The notes under the pieces are model-generated. The model was given only the letters and a program-made list of their open reading frames with translations, was not told the origin of the DNA and made no database searches. Both the position numbers and the translations under genes were made by a program. From Archangium sp. (GTDB lineage: Bacteria; Myxococcota; Myxococcia; Myxococcales; Myxococcaceae): DNA of 5,979 nucleotides. Shown here piece by piece: positions 1 through 5,778 of this stretch (positions are counted from its first letter, which is position 1; each line of letters starts with the position of its first letter). Location: positions 1 to 5,979 of the forward strand of contig JAEUJR010000694.1 of NCBI GenBank assembly GCA_016793585.1, written 5' to 3'.

Positions 1-410
1 GTGACCGGGCAGCGAACGATCTGAACGCCGCCGTCTCCTCCCGAGCCGGCGTCGGTCACCTCGCACGCACCCGCCGCGGAGCAGGTCGTGCCCGGGCCGC
101 AGGTACCGCACGTCACCGAGCCACCGCACCCGTCAGGCCGCGCGCCACAGCGCCGCCCCGAGCAGGCCGTCATCATGTCGGGCATGCACTGCATCGGGGT
201 TTCGCATCGGCCTGAAGTGCAGGTCTGCCCCGGCAGACACGAGCCACAGCTCACCCGCTGGCCGCAGGCATTCGTCTTCTCACCGCAGACCGCCCCGGCG
301 CACGTCTGGGTCGCGGTCTCGGTGCACGGAGCCGGCCGATCGGGCTCCGGCATGGTCGTCGGAGTTCCACACGAGAGCAGTGACAGGAGAGCCGCGAGAC
401 CAAGGCGCAC
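1..410 (-). CDS. Cys-rich repeat lipoprotein, N-terminal part (runs off left edge)
   Basis: About 136 codons are visible, starting at a GTG (408-410). An in-frame TAG lies only four codons upstream (420-422), so no longer start is possible. The first 14 residues form a very short lipoprotein signal: one Arg, a hydrophobic run and a lipobox LLSC with Cys14 as the lipidation site. The mature part is Pro-rich, then holds about 17 cysteines in two tandem units of the form C-G-x4-(D/N)-x-C-G-x3-x-C-G-x-C-x2-G-x2-C (about residues 42-69 and 88-116). A Gly/Asp/Ser linker follows and the window ends. Repeats of this GCGG/CGTC type are common in myxobacterial surface lipoproteins; that is family knowledge, and the function is unknown. 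The cysteines probably form disulfides outside the cytoplasm. It is separated from the kinase gene by 57 nt with no clear terminator. No good Shine-Dalgarno sits next to the GTG; a GAGGT lies too far upstream. Frame and lipobox are seen directly; the surface role is inferred. Confidence 0.8.
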   Translation of the reverse strand, partial: MRLGLAALLSLLSCGTPTTMPEPDRPAPCTETATQTCAGAVCGEKTNACGQRVSCGSCLPGQTCTSGRCETPMQCMPDMMTACSGRRCGARPDGCGGSVTCGTCGPGTTCSAAGACEVTDAGSGGDGGVQIVRCPV

Positions 411-467
411 CCCGACACTCTATTGCGACCTCGGCGCGGCGCGCCTCATCTCGAGTTGAGTGGTCGC

Positions 468-2555
468 TCAGGCCACGTTCGCGAGCGGAGCCACGGCCGC
501 GCGAGGCAGCTTGATGGTGAACGTACTGCCGCGGTTCGGGCCATCACTCTCGGCCTCGATGTCACCACCCGCGCGTCGCACGATGCCGTAGGCCGCCGTC
601 AGCCCCAGGCCGATGCCCTTGCCGACACCACGCGTGGTGAAGAACGGCTCGAAGACGCGCCGCAGATGTTCCTTCGCGATGCCGACGCCTTCGTCGCGCA
701 CCTGAATCATCACCTCGTCGTCGGTGCTCCACGTGCGCACGACGATGTGCTGCTTCTGCGGCGTCGCCTGGCGTGCGTTCTTCACGAGGTGCCCGAGCGC
801 CTGATCGAGCTGCAGCGGCGCGATGTCGGCGGGCACCGCGGCCTCGAGCACGAGCGAGACGTGTGGCGGCTGATCACCGAACTCGGTGCGCACGACGCGC
901 GTGACGGAGCTGTTCGTGTCGGCGGGCTCCCTGCGACCGATCTCGAGCCGTGACAGCTCTCGCAGACCCTTCACGATGTCGCTCACCCGGCGCGCACCGT
1001 CGAGCGACTCGTCGATCATCTCGACCGCGTCTTCGATGGTCTGCAGATCGGGCTCGTCGAGGCTCTGCACGAGTTCGCTGAGCTCTTCGAGCCGGCGCTC
1101 CTTCACCATGGTGATGACGTCGGAGAGCACCGTCATTGGCCCGCGCAGCTCGTCGATCACACCGCGCAGGCTGCGCAGGTTCGAGGTGACGAAGCCGACC
1201 GGGTTGTTGATCTCGTGCGCTGCGCCTGACGCCAGCTGGCCGACCGCCGCGAGCCGCTCACTCTCTCGCAGCCGATCCTGCAGCGACCGAGAGTGCGTCA
1301 CGTCCTGGTAGGTGACGACGACCGAGTTCGACGCCGCGTCGTCGTTGAGCCAATAGCCCGAGAGCTGCACGTGCGAGTCCTTCGCGGTGCTCGGGTTGGG
1401 AATGGTGAGCTCGGCCGTCAACGCGACGCCACGCCCCTTGCCCAGCGGGCAGTGCGGGCACGGGGTGTCGCGGTTGGCGAACACCTGATGGCACGTCTTG
1501 CCCGGCAGATCGGTCACGGGCATGCGCACCCGCTTCGCGTAGGCCTGATTGGTTCGGCGAATGACGTACCCATCGAGCAGCGCGATGGGCTCGCTGATCG
1601 CATCGAAGGTGCGCTCCCATTCCTGTTTGGCCCGGCTGATCTGATCGGTGCGATCACGCACCTTCTGCTCGAGGCTCGCGTTGACCTGCAACACCTCGGT
1701 CTGCGAGCTGCGCAGCTGCGTGGTGATCTGCACGTTGTGCACGGCGATGGCGACGTGCGGCGCGAGCGCGACGAGGCGATGGAGCGTCACGGGCGTGAAG
1801 GCGAGCCGCTCCACCGAGCGCACGGCCATCAAGACGCCGAGCACGTCGCCGGCGAGCACCAGCGGCACCGCGACGATCGAGCCCGTGCTGAAGCCCGTCT
1901 TGCGATCGAACGAGGGGTCGAAGTCGGGGCAGTCTTTCGCGTGCGGCACCAGCCGTGGCCGCGCTTCGACGGCCACCTTGCCTGCCACGCCCTGCCCCCG
2001 CTGCAGCTTGATGCGCTCGATCGACGAGGCGGCGCTGCCATCGACGGTGTCGAAGTAGAGCGCGCCCGATTCGGGGTCGACGAGCAGCAGGCTGGCGCCG
2101 TCGGCGTCGCAGAGCTCTCTCGTCTTGGCGATGGCCTCGCGCACCAGCTCGGGCAGCGTGAACTTCGACGCGATGGCCTGGGCGAACTCGTTGACGCGAT
2201 CGGCGCCGCTGGGCTCGAGCCCCGCCAGCATGCCCGCCGCGCGAAAGACGGCCGCCACCAGCTCACTGGGCTTGGCCGCGTACTCGACCTCGCCGACGTA
2301 CTCGTCAGGGCGATGGCCGATCACGATCGGCACTGCGCCGACGGCCTTGAGGCGCTCGAGGTACAGCCGAATGTTGTGGTGCATCTCGCAGAGCACGATC
2401 CGCGAGTACCCCGAGTCGACGAGCGTCAAGGCCTGCTCGGGAGGCGCCTGCATCGCCAACAGCCCCCACGGCTCCAGCAGGTCTTCGACGCGCGCGACGA
2501 GCGAGGGCGATTCGGCCACCAGCAAGACCGCTGGGGATGTCGCGCCGGTCGTCAT
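468..2555 (-). CDS. Cytoplasmic sensor histidine kinase (pseudo-receiver–GAF–PAS–HisKA–HATPase)
   Basis: This 695-residue kinase should autophosphorylate on His447 in response to signals read by its N-terminal domains and pass the phosphate to a response regulator, most likely the one encoded just upstream. Domains in order: a degenerate receiver-like domain (about 8-108), a GAF domain (about 130-278), a coiled-coil linker (about 280-312), a PAS domain (about 313-420) with Cys355, Cys366 and Cys369, a dimerisation/phosphoacceptor domain with AAHEINNP, and a HATPase_c domain. The ATPase motifs are all present: N-box Asn593, G1 DEGVGI (621-626), F-box FEPFF (635-639), G2 GKGIGLGL, and a final GSTFTI. 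The DHp domain carries an extra acidic helix (about 486-515) before the second helix, as in a known soluble kinase subgroup. No transmembrane segment or signal peptide is visible, so it acts in the cytoplasm. The ATG start lies 6 nt past the regulator's stop with no Shine-Dalgarno, suggesting translational coupling. Family assignment is sure; the ligand is unknown. Confidence 0.95.
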   Translation of the reverse strand: MTTGATSPAVLLVAESPSLVARVEDLLEPWGLLAMQAPPEQALTLVDSGYSRIVLCEMHHNIRLYLERLKAVGAVPIVIGHRPDEYVGEVEYAAKPSELVAAVFRAAGMLAGLEPSGADRVNEFAQAIASKFTLPELVREAIAKTRELCDADGASLLLVDPESGALYFDTVDGSAASSIERIKLQRGQGVAGKVAVEARPRLVPHAKDCPDFDPSFDRKTGFSTGSIVAVPLVLAGDVLGVLMAVRSVERLAFTPVTLHRLVALAPHVAIAVHNVQITTQLRSSQTEVLQVNASLEQKVRDRTDQISRAKQEWERTFDAISEPIALLDGYVIRRTNQAYAKRVRMPVTDLPGKTCHQVFANRDTPCPHCPLGKGRGVALTAELTIPNPSTAKDSHVQLSGYWLNDDAASNSVVVTYQDVTHSRSLQDRLRESERLAAVGQLASGAAHEINNPVGFVTSNLRSLRGVIDELRGPMTVLSDVITMVKERRLEELSELVQSLDEPDLQTIEDAVEMIDESLDGARRVSDIVKGLRELSRLEIGRREPADTNSSVTRVVRTEFGDQPPHVSLVLEAAVPADIAPLQLDQALGHLVKNARQATPQKQHIVVRTWSTDDEVMIQVRDEGVGIAKEHLRRVFEPFFTTRGVGKGIGLGLTAAYGIVRRAGGDIEAESDGPNRGSTFTIKLPRAAVAPLANVA

Positions 2556-2564
2556 GGGCCATCA
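2553..2564 (-). promoter_or_regulatory. Stop-start junction, likely translational coupling
   Basis: On the minus strand the regulator's TGA (2562-2564) is followed by GGCCC and the kinase ATG (2553-2555). No purine-rich Shine-Dalgarno precedes the ATG; the preceding bases are pyrimidine-rich (TCCCTCC). Kinase translation therefore probably depends on ribosomes that have just finished the regulator. A second ATG overlaps the TGA itself as TGATG, but it opens a different frame of 85 codons that matches no recognisable protein. Confidence 0.55.
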
Positions 2565-3131
2565 GGAGGGAATCACCCGCAAGTCCATGCCCGACCGCAA
2601 CGAGTCGGGTTCTTCATCGAGCAGGATGAAGCCCTCGGCGTCGCGCACCACGTGGCTGATGCCGGGGTTCTCGCTCTCGAGCGACTTGAGCAGGTCGTAC
2701 TGACGGCGAACCATCGCGAGCAGCCGCCGGTTCTCGCGCTCGAGATCGAGCTGCTCGAACGCGAGAAAGAGCGTCACCTTCAGCTCGGTGTCGTCCCACG
2801 GCTTGGTGAGGAACCGATAGATGTTGCCCTGGTTGATCGCGTCGATGGCCGTCTGCATGTCGGCGTGACCGGTGAGCATGATGCGCATGACGTCGGGGTA
2901 GCGGTTGCGCACCAGCTTCAAGAACTCGAGGCCCGTCATGTTCGGCATCAGGTGATCGCTGATCACCATGTCGACCGGCTGCGCCTTCAGCACCTCGAGC
3001 CCCTGCGCCGGCTCGTTGCCGAAGAAGAGCTCGTAGCCCTCTTTGCGCAGGCTGCGCCGCAGCGCGTGGCAGACGTTCTCTTCGTCGTCGACGATCAGGA
3101 TTCGGCGGGGCGCTTCAGCTGGCTTCTGCAT
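2562..3131 (-). CDS. Response regulator: receiver domain with coiled-coil tail, no DNA-binding domain
   Basis: The 189-residue protein begins with a complete CheY-like receiver (about residues 9-125). The acidic pair is Asp15-Asp16, the phosphoacceptor Asp59 lies in the context VISDHLMP, the switch Thr is Thr87 in MLTGHA, and the conserved Lys is Lys110 in LTKPWDD. The YRFLTKPWDD segment resembles receivers of the RpfG/HD-GYP and hybrid-kinase type. After it comes a charged helix likely to be a coiled coil (about 122-155), then about 34 residues (GISHVVRDAEGFILLDEE and a short tail) with no recognised fold. There is no helix-turn-helix, HD-GYP, GGDEF or AAA+ domain, so the output is probably a protein contact or phosphate relay. 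The ATG start is well supported by GAGGAG (3138-3143), six nt upstream. It sits 46 nt after the metalloprotease gene and 6 nt before the kinase gene in one direction, which strongly suggests a cognate kinase-regulator operon. Confidence 0.94.
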   Translation of the reverse strand: MQKPAEAPRRILIVDDEENVCHALRRSLRKEGYELFFGNEPAQGLEVLKAQPVDMVISDHLMPNMTGLEFLKLVRNRYPDVMRIMLTGHADMQTAIDAINQGNIYRFLTKPWDDTELKVTLFLAFEQLDLERENRRLLAMVRRQYDLLKSLESENPGISHVVRDAEGFILLDEEPDSLRSGMDLRVIPS

Positions 3132-3177
3132 GGCGGACTCCTCGGATCAGTCGACTTCAAGGCGGGTGCCACTGACG

Positions 3178-4392
3178 TCACTTCACGGAAACAGCGGGTT
3201 GCACGAGCGGCGCGGGTGCCGATGACGCCGGCTGGGGCGCCGCCGACCTCAGCAACAGGGCATTGAAACGTGACGCCTCTTCGGGAACGGCGAGGCGGTA
3301 CACGACGACGCGGCCGTTCTTCTTCGCGAGACCCAGGCGCTCTCCGAGCGCGGGCACAGGGTGGTGCTCGACCGACTGCTCGAGGTCTCCCAGCTTGCCG
3401 CCAGGCACCGTCACACGAATGACGCGCTCGCACGACGTCGTCGCGCAGGCTTCGAGCTCGGCGTCCATCGAGGTGACGATCAGGTTCGGCAGCTCGGCGG
3501 TGCGGTGACACACCTTCGTCTTCACCACCACGACGCCGACGGGCGACTGCGGCAGCGGCTGCGCTTCGGCCCTCAACGCGATCGACGAGGCACCCGCCAC
3601 CAGCAAGGCCGCGAGCCCACGACGGCTGGCGGGCCGGGCGATGACCCGAACCGGCTTCGGCCGACGGCCCATGGCCAGCACCGCGATCACCGCGAGGCCC
3701 ATCGCCCACGCGACGCCACCGCCCGACGACGAGCAGCCGACCTGCTGCTGCGGAACCTCGGGCGTCACCGGCGCCGTCGAGTAGAGCGCCTCGAGCCCAC
3801 GGCGATCGTCCTCGCGGAGCACCCGCTTGGCGACCTCTCCGGCCGCCGCGCGCGGGAACATCACGACGTCTTCGTCCATCGGGTTGTGCATGAGCCCCAG
3901 CGCGTGGCCGATCTCGTGCGTGATGGTGTTCTGCACGTCATCGACGTCCATCGTGCTGGGCGTCGGCGAGGTGAGCACCTTGAAGGTGTGCTGCTCGCAG
4001 TTGAAGACGATGTCGGTGTCGATGATCTCGTTCGTGCGCGCGTTCACCGTGACGACGGTCGAAGCGAGCGCGCCATCGGTGTACGGCCAGTCGGTGAGCG
4101 CGATGATCTCGTTCTGGTTCTGCGCCTGCGCGTCGAGATCGTAGCCGGGGCCGTGCACCTCGCCCTCCTTCACCGAGACGGCCAACTCGGGCGTCGCGTC
4201 ATCGAGCTCGGCGATCGCCGCACGCACCGCAGACGCCGCGGCGGCATCTCCCAACTTCTGCGACAGCGCCGGGTCGAGGACGAAGACGAGCGACTTCTGC
4301 CACTTCACGACGTCGCCCTGCGAATCGGTTCGAAGCTCGAATGCCGAAGCGGTGAGCGACCACGAAAGAACCACGAGTGCCAGGGCGCGCAT
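3178..4392 (-). CDS. Secreted matrixin-type zinc metalloprotease with internal MYXO-CTERM-like anchor and C-terminal extension
   Basis: The protein has 404 residues. Residues 1-17 form a Sec signal peptide with a probable cleavage site after ASA17. The catalytic part (about 18-205) carries the metzincin zinc site HEIGHALGLMH (His159, Glu160, His163, His169) and a probable Met-turn Met178 in VVMFP, fitting the matrixin family. A short Pro/Gln linker leads to a MYXO-CTERM-like segment (219-244): Gly-Cys-Ser start, hydrophobic helix, Arg pair. Normally the protein would end there. Here the frame continues through a basic stretch, a second hydrophobic segment (about 259-273) ending AEA-Q, and about 125 more residues of unrecognised sequence with Cys295, Cys316 and Cys321. 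The open frame extends upstream to 4719, but that part overlaps the neighbouring gene. The ATG at 4392 is preferred because a signal peptide follows directly and AAGG (4401-4404) lies eight nt upstream. Protease identity is sure from the motif; substrate and the role of the tail are unknown. Confidence 0.9.
   Translation of the reverse strand: MRALALVVLSWSLTASAFELRTDSQGDVVKWQKSLVFVLDPALSQKLGDAAAASAVRAAIAELDDATPELAVSVKEGEVHGPGYDLDAQAQNQNEIIALTDWPYTDGALASTVVTVNARTNEIIDTDIVFNCEQHTFKVLTSPTPSTMDVDDVQNTITHEIGHALGLMHNPMDEDVVMFPRAAAGEVAKRVLREDDRRGLEALYSTAPVTPEVPQQQVGCSSSGGGVAWAMGLAVIAVLAMGRRPKPVRVIARPASRRGLAALLVAGASSIALRAEAQPLPQSPVGVVVVKTKVCHRTAELPNLIVTSMDAELEACATTSCERVIRVTVPGGKLGDLEQSVEHHPVPALGERLGLAKKNGRVVVYRLAVPEEASRFNALLLRSAAPQPASSAPAPLVQPAVSVK
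3559..3660 (-). other. Second signal-like segment after the MYXO-CTERM motif
   Basis: Residues 245-278 of the metalloprotease ORF have a basic start (several Arg and Lys, ending ASRRG), a moderately hydrophobic run (LAALLVAGASSIAL) and a small-residue end AEA before Gln278. This has the layout of a signal peptide or second transmembrane helix. It would carry the following 126 residues back across the membrane. The topology is inferred from composition only. Confidence 0.45.
3661..3738 (-). other. MYXO-CTERM-like sorting segment, internal
   Basis: This stretch encodes residues 219-244 of the metalloprotease: GCSSSGGG, a hydrophobic run (VAWAMGLAVIAVLAMG) and an Arg pair. The order Gly-Cys, membrane helix, Arg matches the MYXO-CTERM cell-surface sorting signal of myxobacteria. 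That signal normally forms the extreme C-terminus; here about 160 residues follow it. Confidence 0.65.
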
Positions 4393-4400
4393 GCTTCGAC

Positions 4401-4404
4401 CCTT
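4401..4404 (-). promoter_or_regulatory. Shine-Dalgarno deciding the metalloprotease start
   Basis: The minus strand reads AAGG eight nt before the ATG at 4390-4392. Its spacing, plus the signal peptide that begins at this ATG, fixes the start here instead of at the far end of the longer open frame. Confidence 0.6.
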
Positions 4405-4439
4405 GAGCACGGTCCATGCCCGCGGCTCGTCCTGCCGGG

Positions 4440-4455
4440 CGAAGGCCAGCCTTCG
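4440..4455 (-). repeat. Short perfect inverted repeat between membrane-protein and protease genes
   Basis: CGAAGGC and GCCTTCG form a 7-bp perfect inverted repeat with a 2-nt centre (or a 6-bp stem with a 4-nt loop) in the 91-nt gap. No T-run follows, so it is a weak terminator candidate; it could also be an operator or a leader hairpin. The rest of this gap shows no promoter I can defend. Confidence 0.4.
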
Positions 4456-4483
4456 ACGATTGCTGGAGAATTCTTCTGCGCCG

Positions 4484-5122
4484 TCACTCCCGCCCGGCGT
4501 CGTTCGGGGTCGGCGTCGACGGCGTGGGTGGTGCGCTGCTCTGGGTCGACAGGTACGGGCTGTCAGGCGGAATCGACCCGAGTCCGAAGGCACCCTGAAG
4601 CACGCGCGCGAGGCGGGCTGCAGCCTCGAGCTCGTCGGCCTTGATGAACGCCACCAGCACCTCGCGAAGCACCGCGCCACTGTCGGCGAAGTCGACCGTA
4701 AGGCAGTGCAGCCCGTCACCCTGCTCGACGAGCGCCACCGCCTTCACGTCATCGAACGGCACCCACAACGTGCTCGCGCGACCGGCGATCGGCGTCGTGA
4801 AGTCGAGGCGAAGACGCAGCGTCACGAAGTTCGCGACGAAGGCGCGTTTGCGCCGCTCTCGGCGCCCCCACCACACCGACCCCACGAGCGCAGCGGCGCT
4901 GAGCGAGAGCACCGCGAAGGCGACGGTGTTCGACGCGGTGAGCAGCACCATGATGGCCACGACGATGAGGGCGAGGCCCGAGACCATCAGCGCGGTCGGC
5001 CGCCACGTCTCGGTGCCCCTGCCCGTCTCGCCGACCAGCATCGACGGCTCGTACCGCAGCGCCACGTCGCCCAATCGCGACGGAGCCGGGTTCTCGACGA
5101 GCGCCTGACGAAAGCCGTGCAC
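4484..5122 (-). CDS. Two-helix membrane protein with probable cytoplasmic PH-like domain
   Basis: I do not recognise a named family for this 212-residue protein. Residues 1-40 are soluble. Two hydrophobic segments (about 43-62 and 66-85) form a helical hairpin, followed by a strongly basic patch (RRERRKR, 87-93). By the positive-inside rule both ends should lie in the cytoplasm. Residues 96-150 look like several beta strands, and 158-181 a helix (ADELEAAARLARVLQGAF). That is the order seen in small bacterial PH-like domains of membrane proteins, so a bPH-type fold is possible but unproven. The last 30 residues are rich in Pro, Ser and Thr and probably disordered. The start is uncertain: the GTG at 5120-5122 has no Shine-Dalgarno and sits only 21 nt past the terminator hairpin, while an ATG at codon 28 (5039-5041) is an alternative. 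Codon use before that ATG is already coding-like, which favours the longer form. Confidence 0.72.
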   Translation of the reverse strand: MHGFRQALVENPAPSRLGDVALRYEPSMLVGETGRGTETWRPTALMVSGLALIVVAIMVLLTASNTVAFAVLSLSAAALVGSVWWGRRERRKRAFVANFVTLRLRLDFTTPIAGRASTLWVPFDDVKAVALVEQGDGLHCLTVDFADSGAVLREVLVAFIKADELEAAARLARVLQGAFGLGSIPPDSPYLSTQSSAPPTPSTPTPNDAGRE

Positions 5123-5143
5123 GACGGGTCGCAGAATGCACGA

Positions 5144-5174
5144 AGGGCGGGCTCTCCAGAAGAGAACCCGCCCT
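5144..5174 (-). terminator. Strong hairpin, probable terminator of the MORN-repeat gene
   Basis: Arms 5144-5156 and 5162-5174 pair over 13 positions: 12 Watson-Crick pairs and one T·G wobble on the minus strand. The loop is 5 nt and the outer eight pairs are AGGGCGGG/CCCGCCCT. It lies 30 nt past the stop of the upstream gene. The following minus-strand bases begin TT then turn mixed, so there is no long U-run. It would fold on either strand. A 12-bp perfect palindrome, CCTCAGCTGAGG (5183-5194), lies between the stop codon and this hairpin. Confidence 0.7.
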
Positions 5175-5204
5175 CGCGTTCACCTCAGCTGAGGCTGAAG
5201 CTGG

Positions 5205-5705
5205 TTACTTCTTCACCGGCGAGTCGTCCTTGAACTCGGTGGCGACTTCCTTGCCCTTGATCCACTCCTTCTGGATGCCCTGGCGCTTCCCGGCGACCCA
5301 GTTCTCCTCGAGGATCTTCTGGCCGCTGATCCACTGCGTGCGCTTGCCGTTCCAGAGATCGTTGTCGAACGAGAGCTCCTCGAGCTTGCCGCCGGCCTCG
5401 TCGTACGCGACCCACAGACCCGTGCGCTTGCCCTCGAGGTACGCACCCTCGACGCGCTTCTTGCCCGACTTGTAGAGGCCCAGGTAGGGGCCGTGCATCA
5501 GGGGCTCGCCGAGACGGCCGGCCTTCGTGCAGAACGTCGCCTCGAAGACCGTGTCCTTGCCGCCCGACTGCTTCGTGCCAGCGGGGCACGCCAGCGCAGG
5601 CTCACCGGGGAGCACCGGCGTGGGCTTCACCGTGGTGCCTGACTGCGCAAACGCCGCGAGAGGGGCAGCAACCGCGACCGTCATCATCATCTTCTTGAAG
5701 TTCAT
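5205..5705 (-). CDS. Exported MORN-repeat protein (YwqK-like repeat)
   Basis: The 166-residue product starts with a signal peptide (two Lys, then MMMTVAVAAPLAAFA, likely cut before Gln21), so it should be outside the cytoplasm. A Pro-rich linker holding Cys40 is followed by a segment with Cys59; these two could form a disulfide. From about residue 71 there are roughly four imperfect repeats of the MORN_2/YwqK type, each with an aromatic strand, a turn and a G-K-R step: HGPYLGLYKSGK, TGLWVAYDEAGGK, GKRTQWISGQK and GIQKEWIKGKE. Proteins with these repeats are often labelled antitoxin-like, but here there is no toxin partner and the protein is secreted, so I do not adopt that name. More likely it is a small surface or periplasmic beta-repeat protein of unknown partner. 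The ATG start has AAGGA (5712-5716) six nt upstream. Codon use resembles the neighbours. Confidence 0.88.
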   Translation of the reverse strand: MNFKKMMMTVAVAAPLAAFAQSGTTVKPTPVLPGEPALACPAGTKQSGGKDTVFEATFCTKAGRLGEPLMHGPYLGLYKSGKKRVEGAYLEGKRTGLWVAYDEAGGKLEELSFDNDLWNGKRTQWISGQKILEENWVAGKRQGIQKEWIKGKEVATEFKDDSPVKK

Positions 5706-5721
5706 TTCGTGTCCTTGTGGT

Positions 5722-5760
5722 GAACCCGGCCAATCGCCGTTGCGGCTTTCGACCGGGTTC
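5722..5760 (-). repeat. Long-arm inverted repeat in the leader of the MORN gene
   Basis: GAACCCGG (5722-5729) and CCGGGTTC (5753-5760) are perfect 8-bp arms around a 23-nt centre. The centre itself contains GCCG-TTG-CGGC (5736-5746), so a nested or two-part hairpin can form. It sits between the stop of the upstream gene (5779) and the Shine-Dalgarno of the MORN gene (5712-5716). There is no T-run after it. It may terminate upstream transcription or act as a leader structure close to the ribosome site. Confidence 0.5.
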
Positions 5761-5778
5761 GGGGTTGGGAATTCAACG

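Noticed and set aside
438..455. GGCGCGCC and CTCGAG palindromes between the kinase and lipoprotein genes
   Set aside because: Short palindromes of this kind are expected by chance in GC-rich DNA; no stable hairpin plus T-run is formed.
88..459. Plus-strand open frame opposite the left-edge lipoprotein
   Set aside because: The minus strand shows a lipobox and regular Cys repeats; the plus frame shows nothing recognisable.
1293..3266. 657-codon open frame on the plus strand
   Set aside because: It is antisense to the kinase and regulator genes, both of which have complete domain motifs. Its product is Arg/His/Glu-rich with no recognisable domain, as expected for the mirror frame of high-GC genes.
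3361..4644. 427-codon open frame on the plus strand
   Set aside because: It is antisense to the metalloprotease, with the low-complexity Arg/His/Asp composition of a GC-driven shadow frame and no start signal.
4393..4719. 109-residue N-terminal extension of the metalloprotease frame
   Set aside because: It overlaps the membrane-protein gene out of frame, is Arg/Ser/Cys-rich and non-domain-like, and would bury the clear signal peptide that starts at 4392.
4352..5233. 293-codon plus-strand open frame
   Set aside because: It runs antisense across three minus-strand features including a terminator hairpin, and its product is Arg/His-rich low complexity.
5205..5705. Toxin-antitoxin reading of the MORN/YwqK-like gene
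   Set aside because: The product has a signal peptide and no neighbouring toxin gene; the repeat alone does not support that role.
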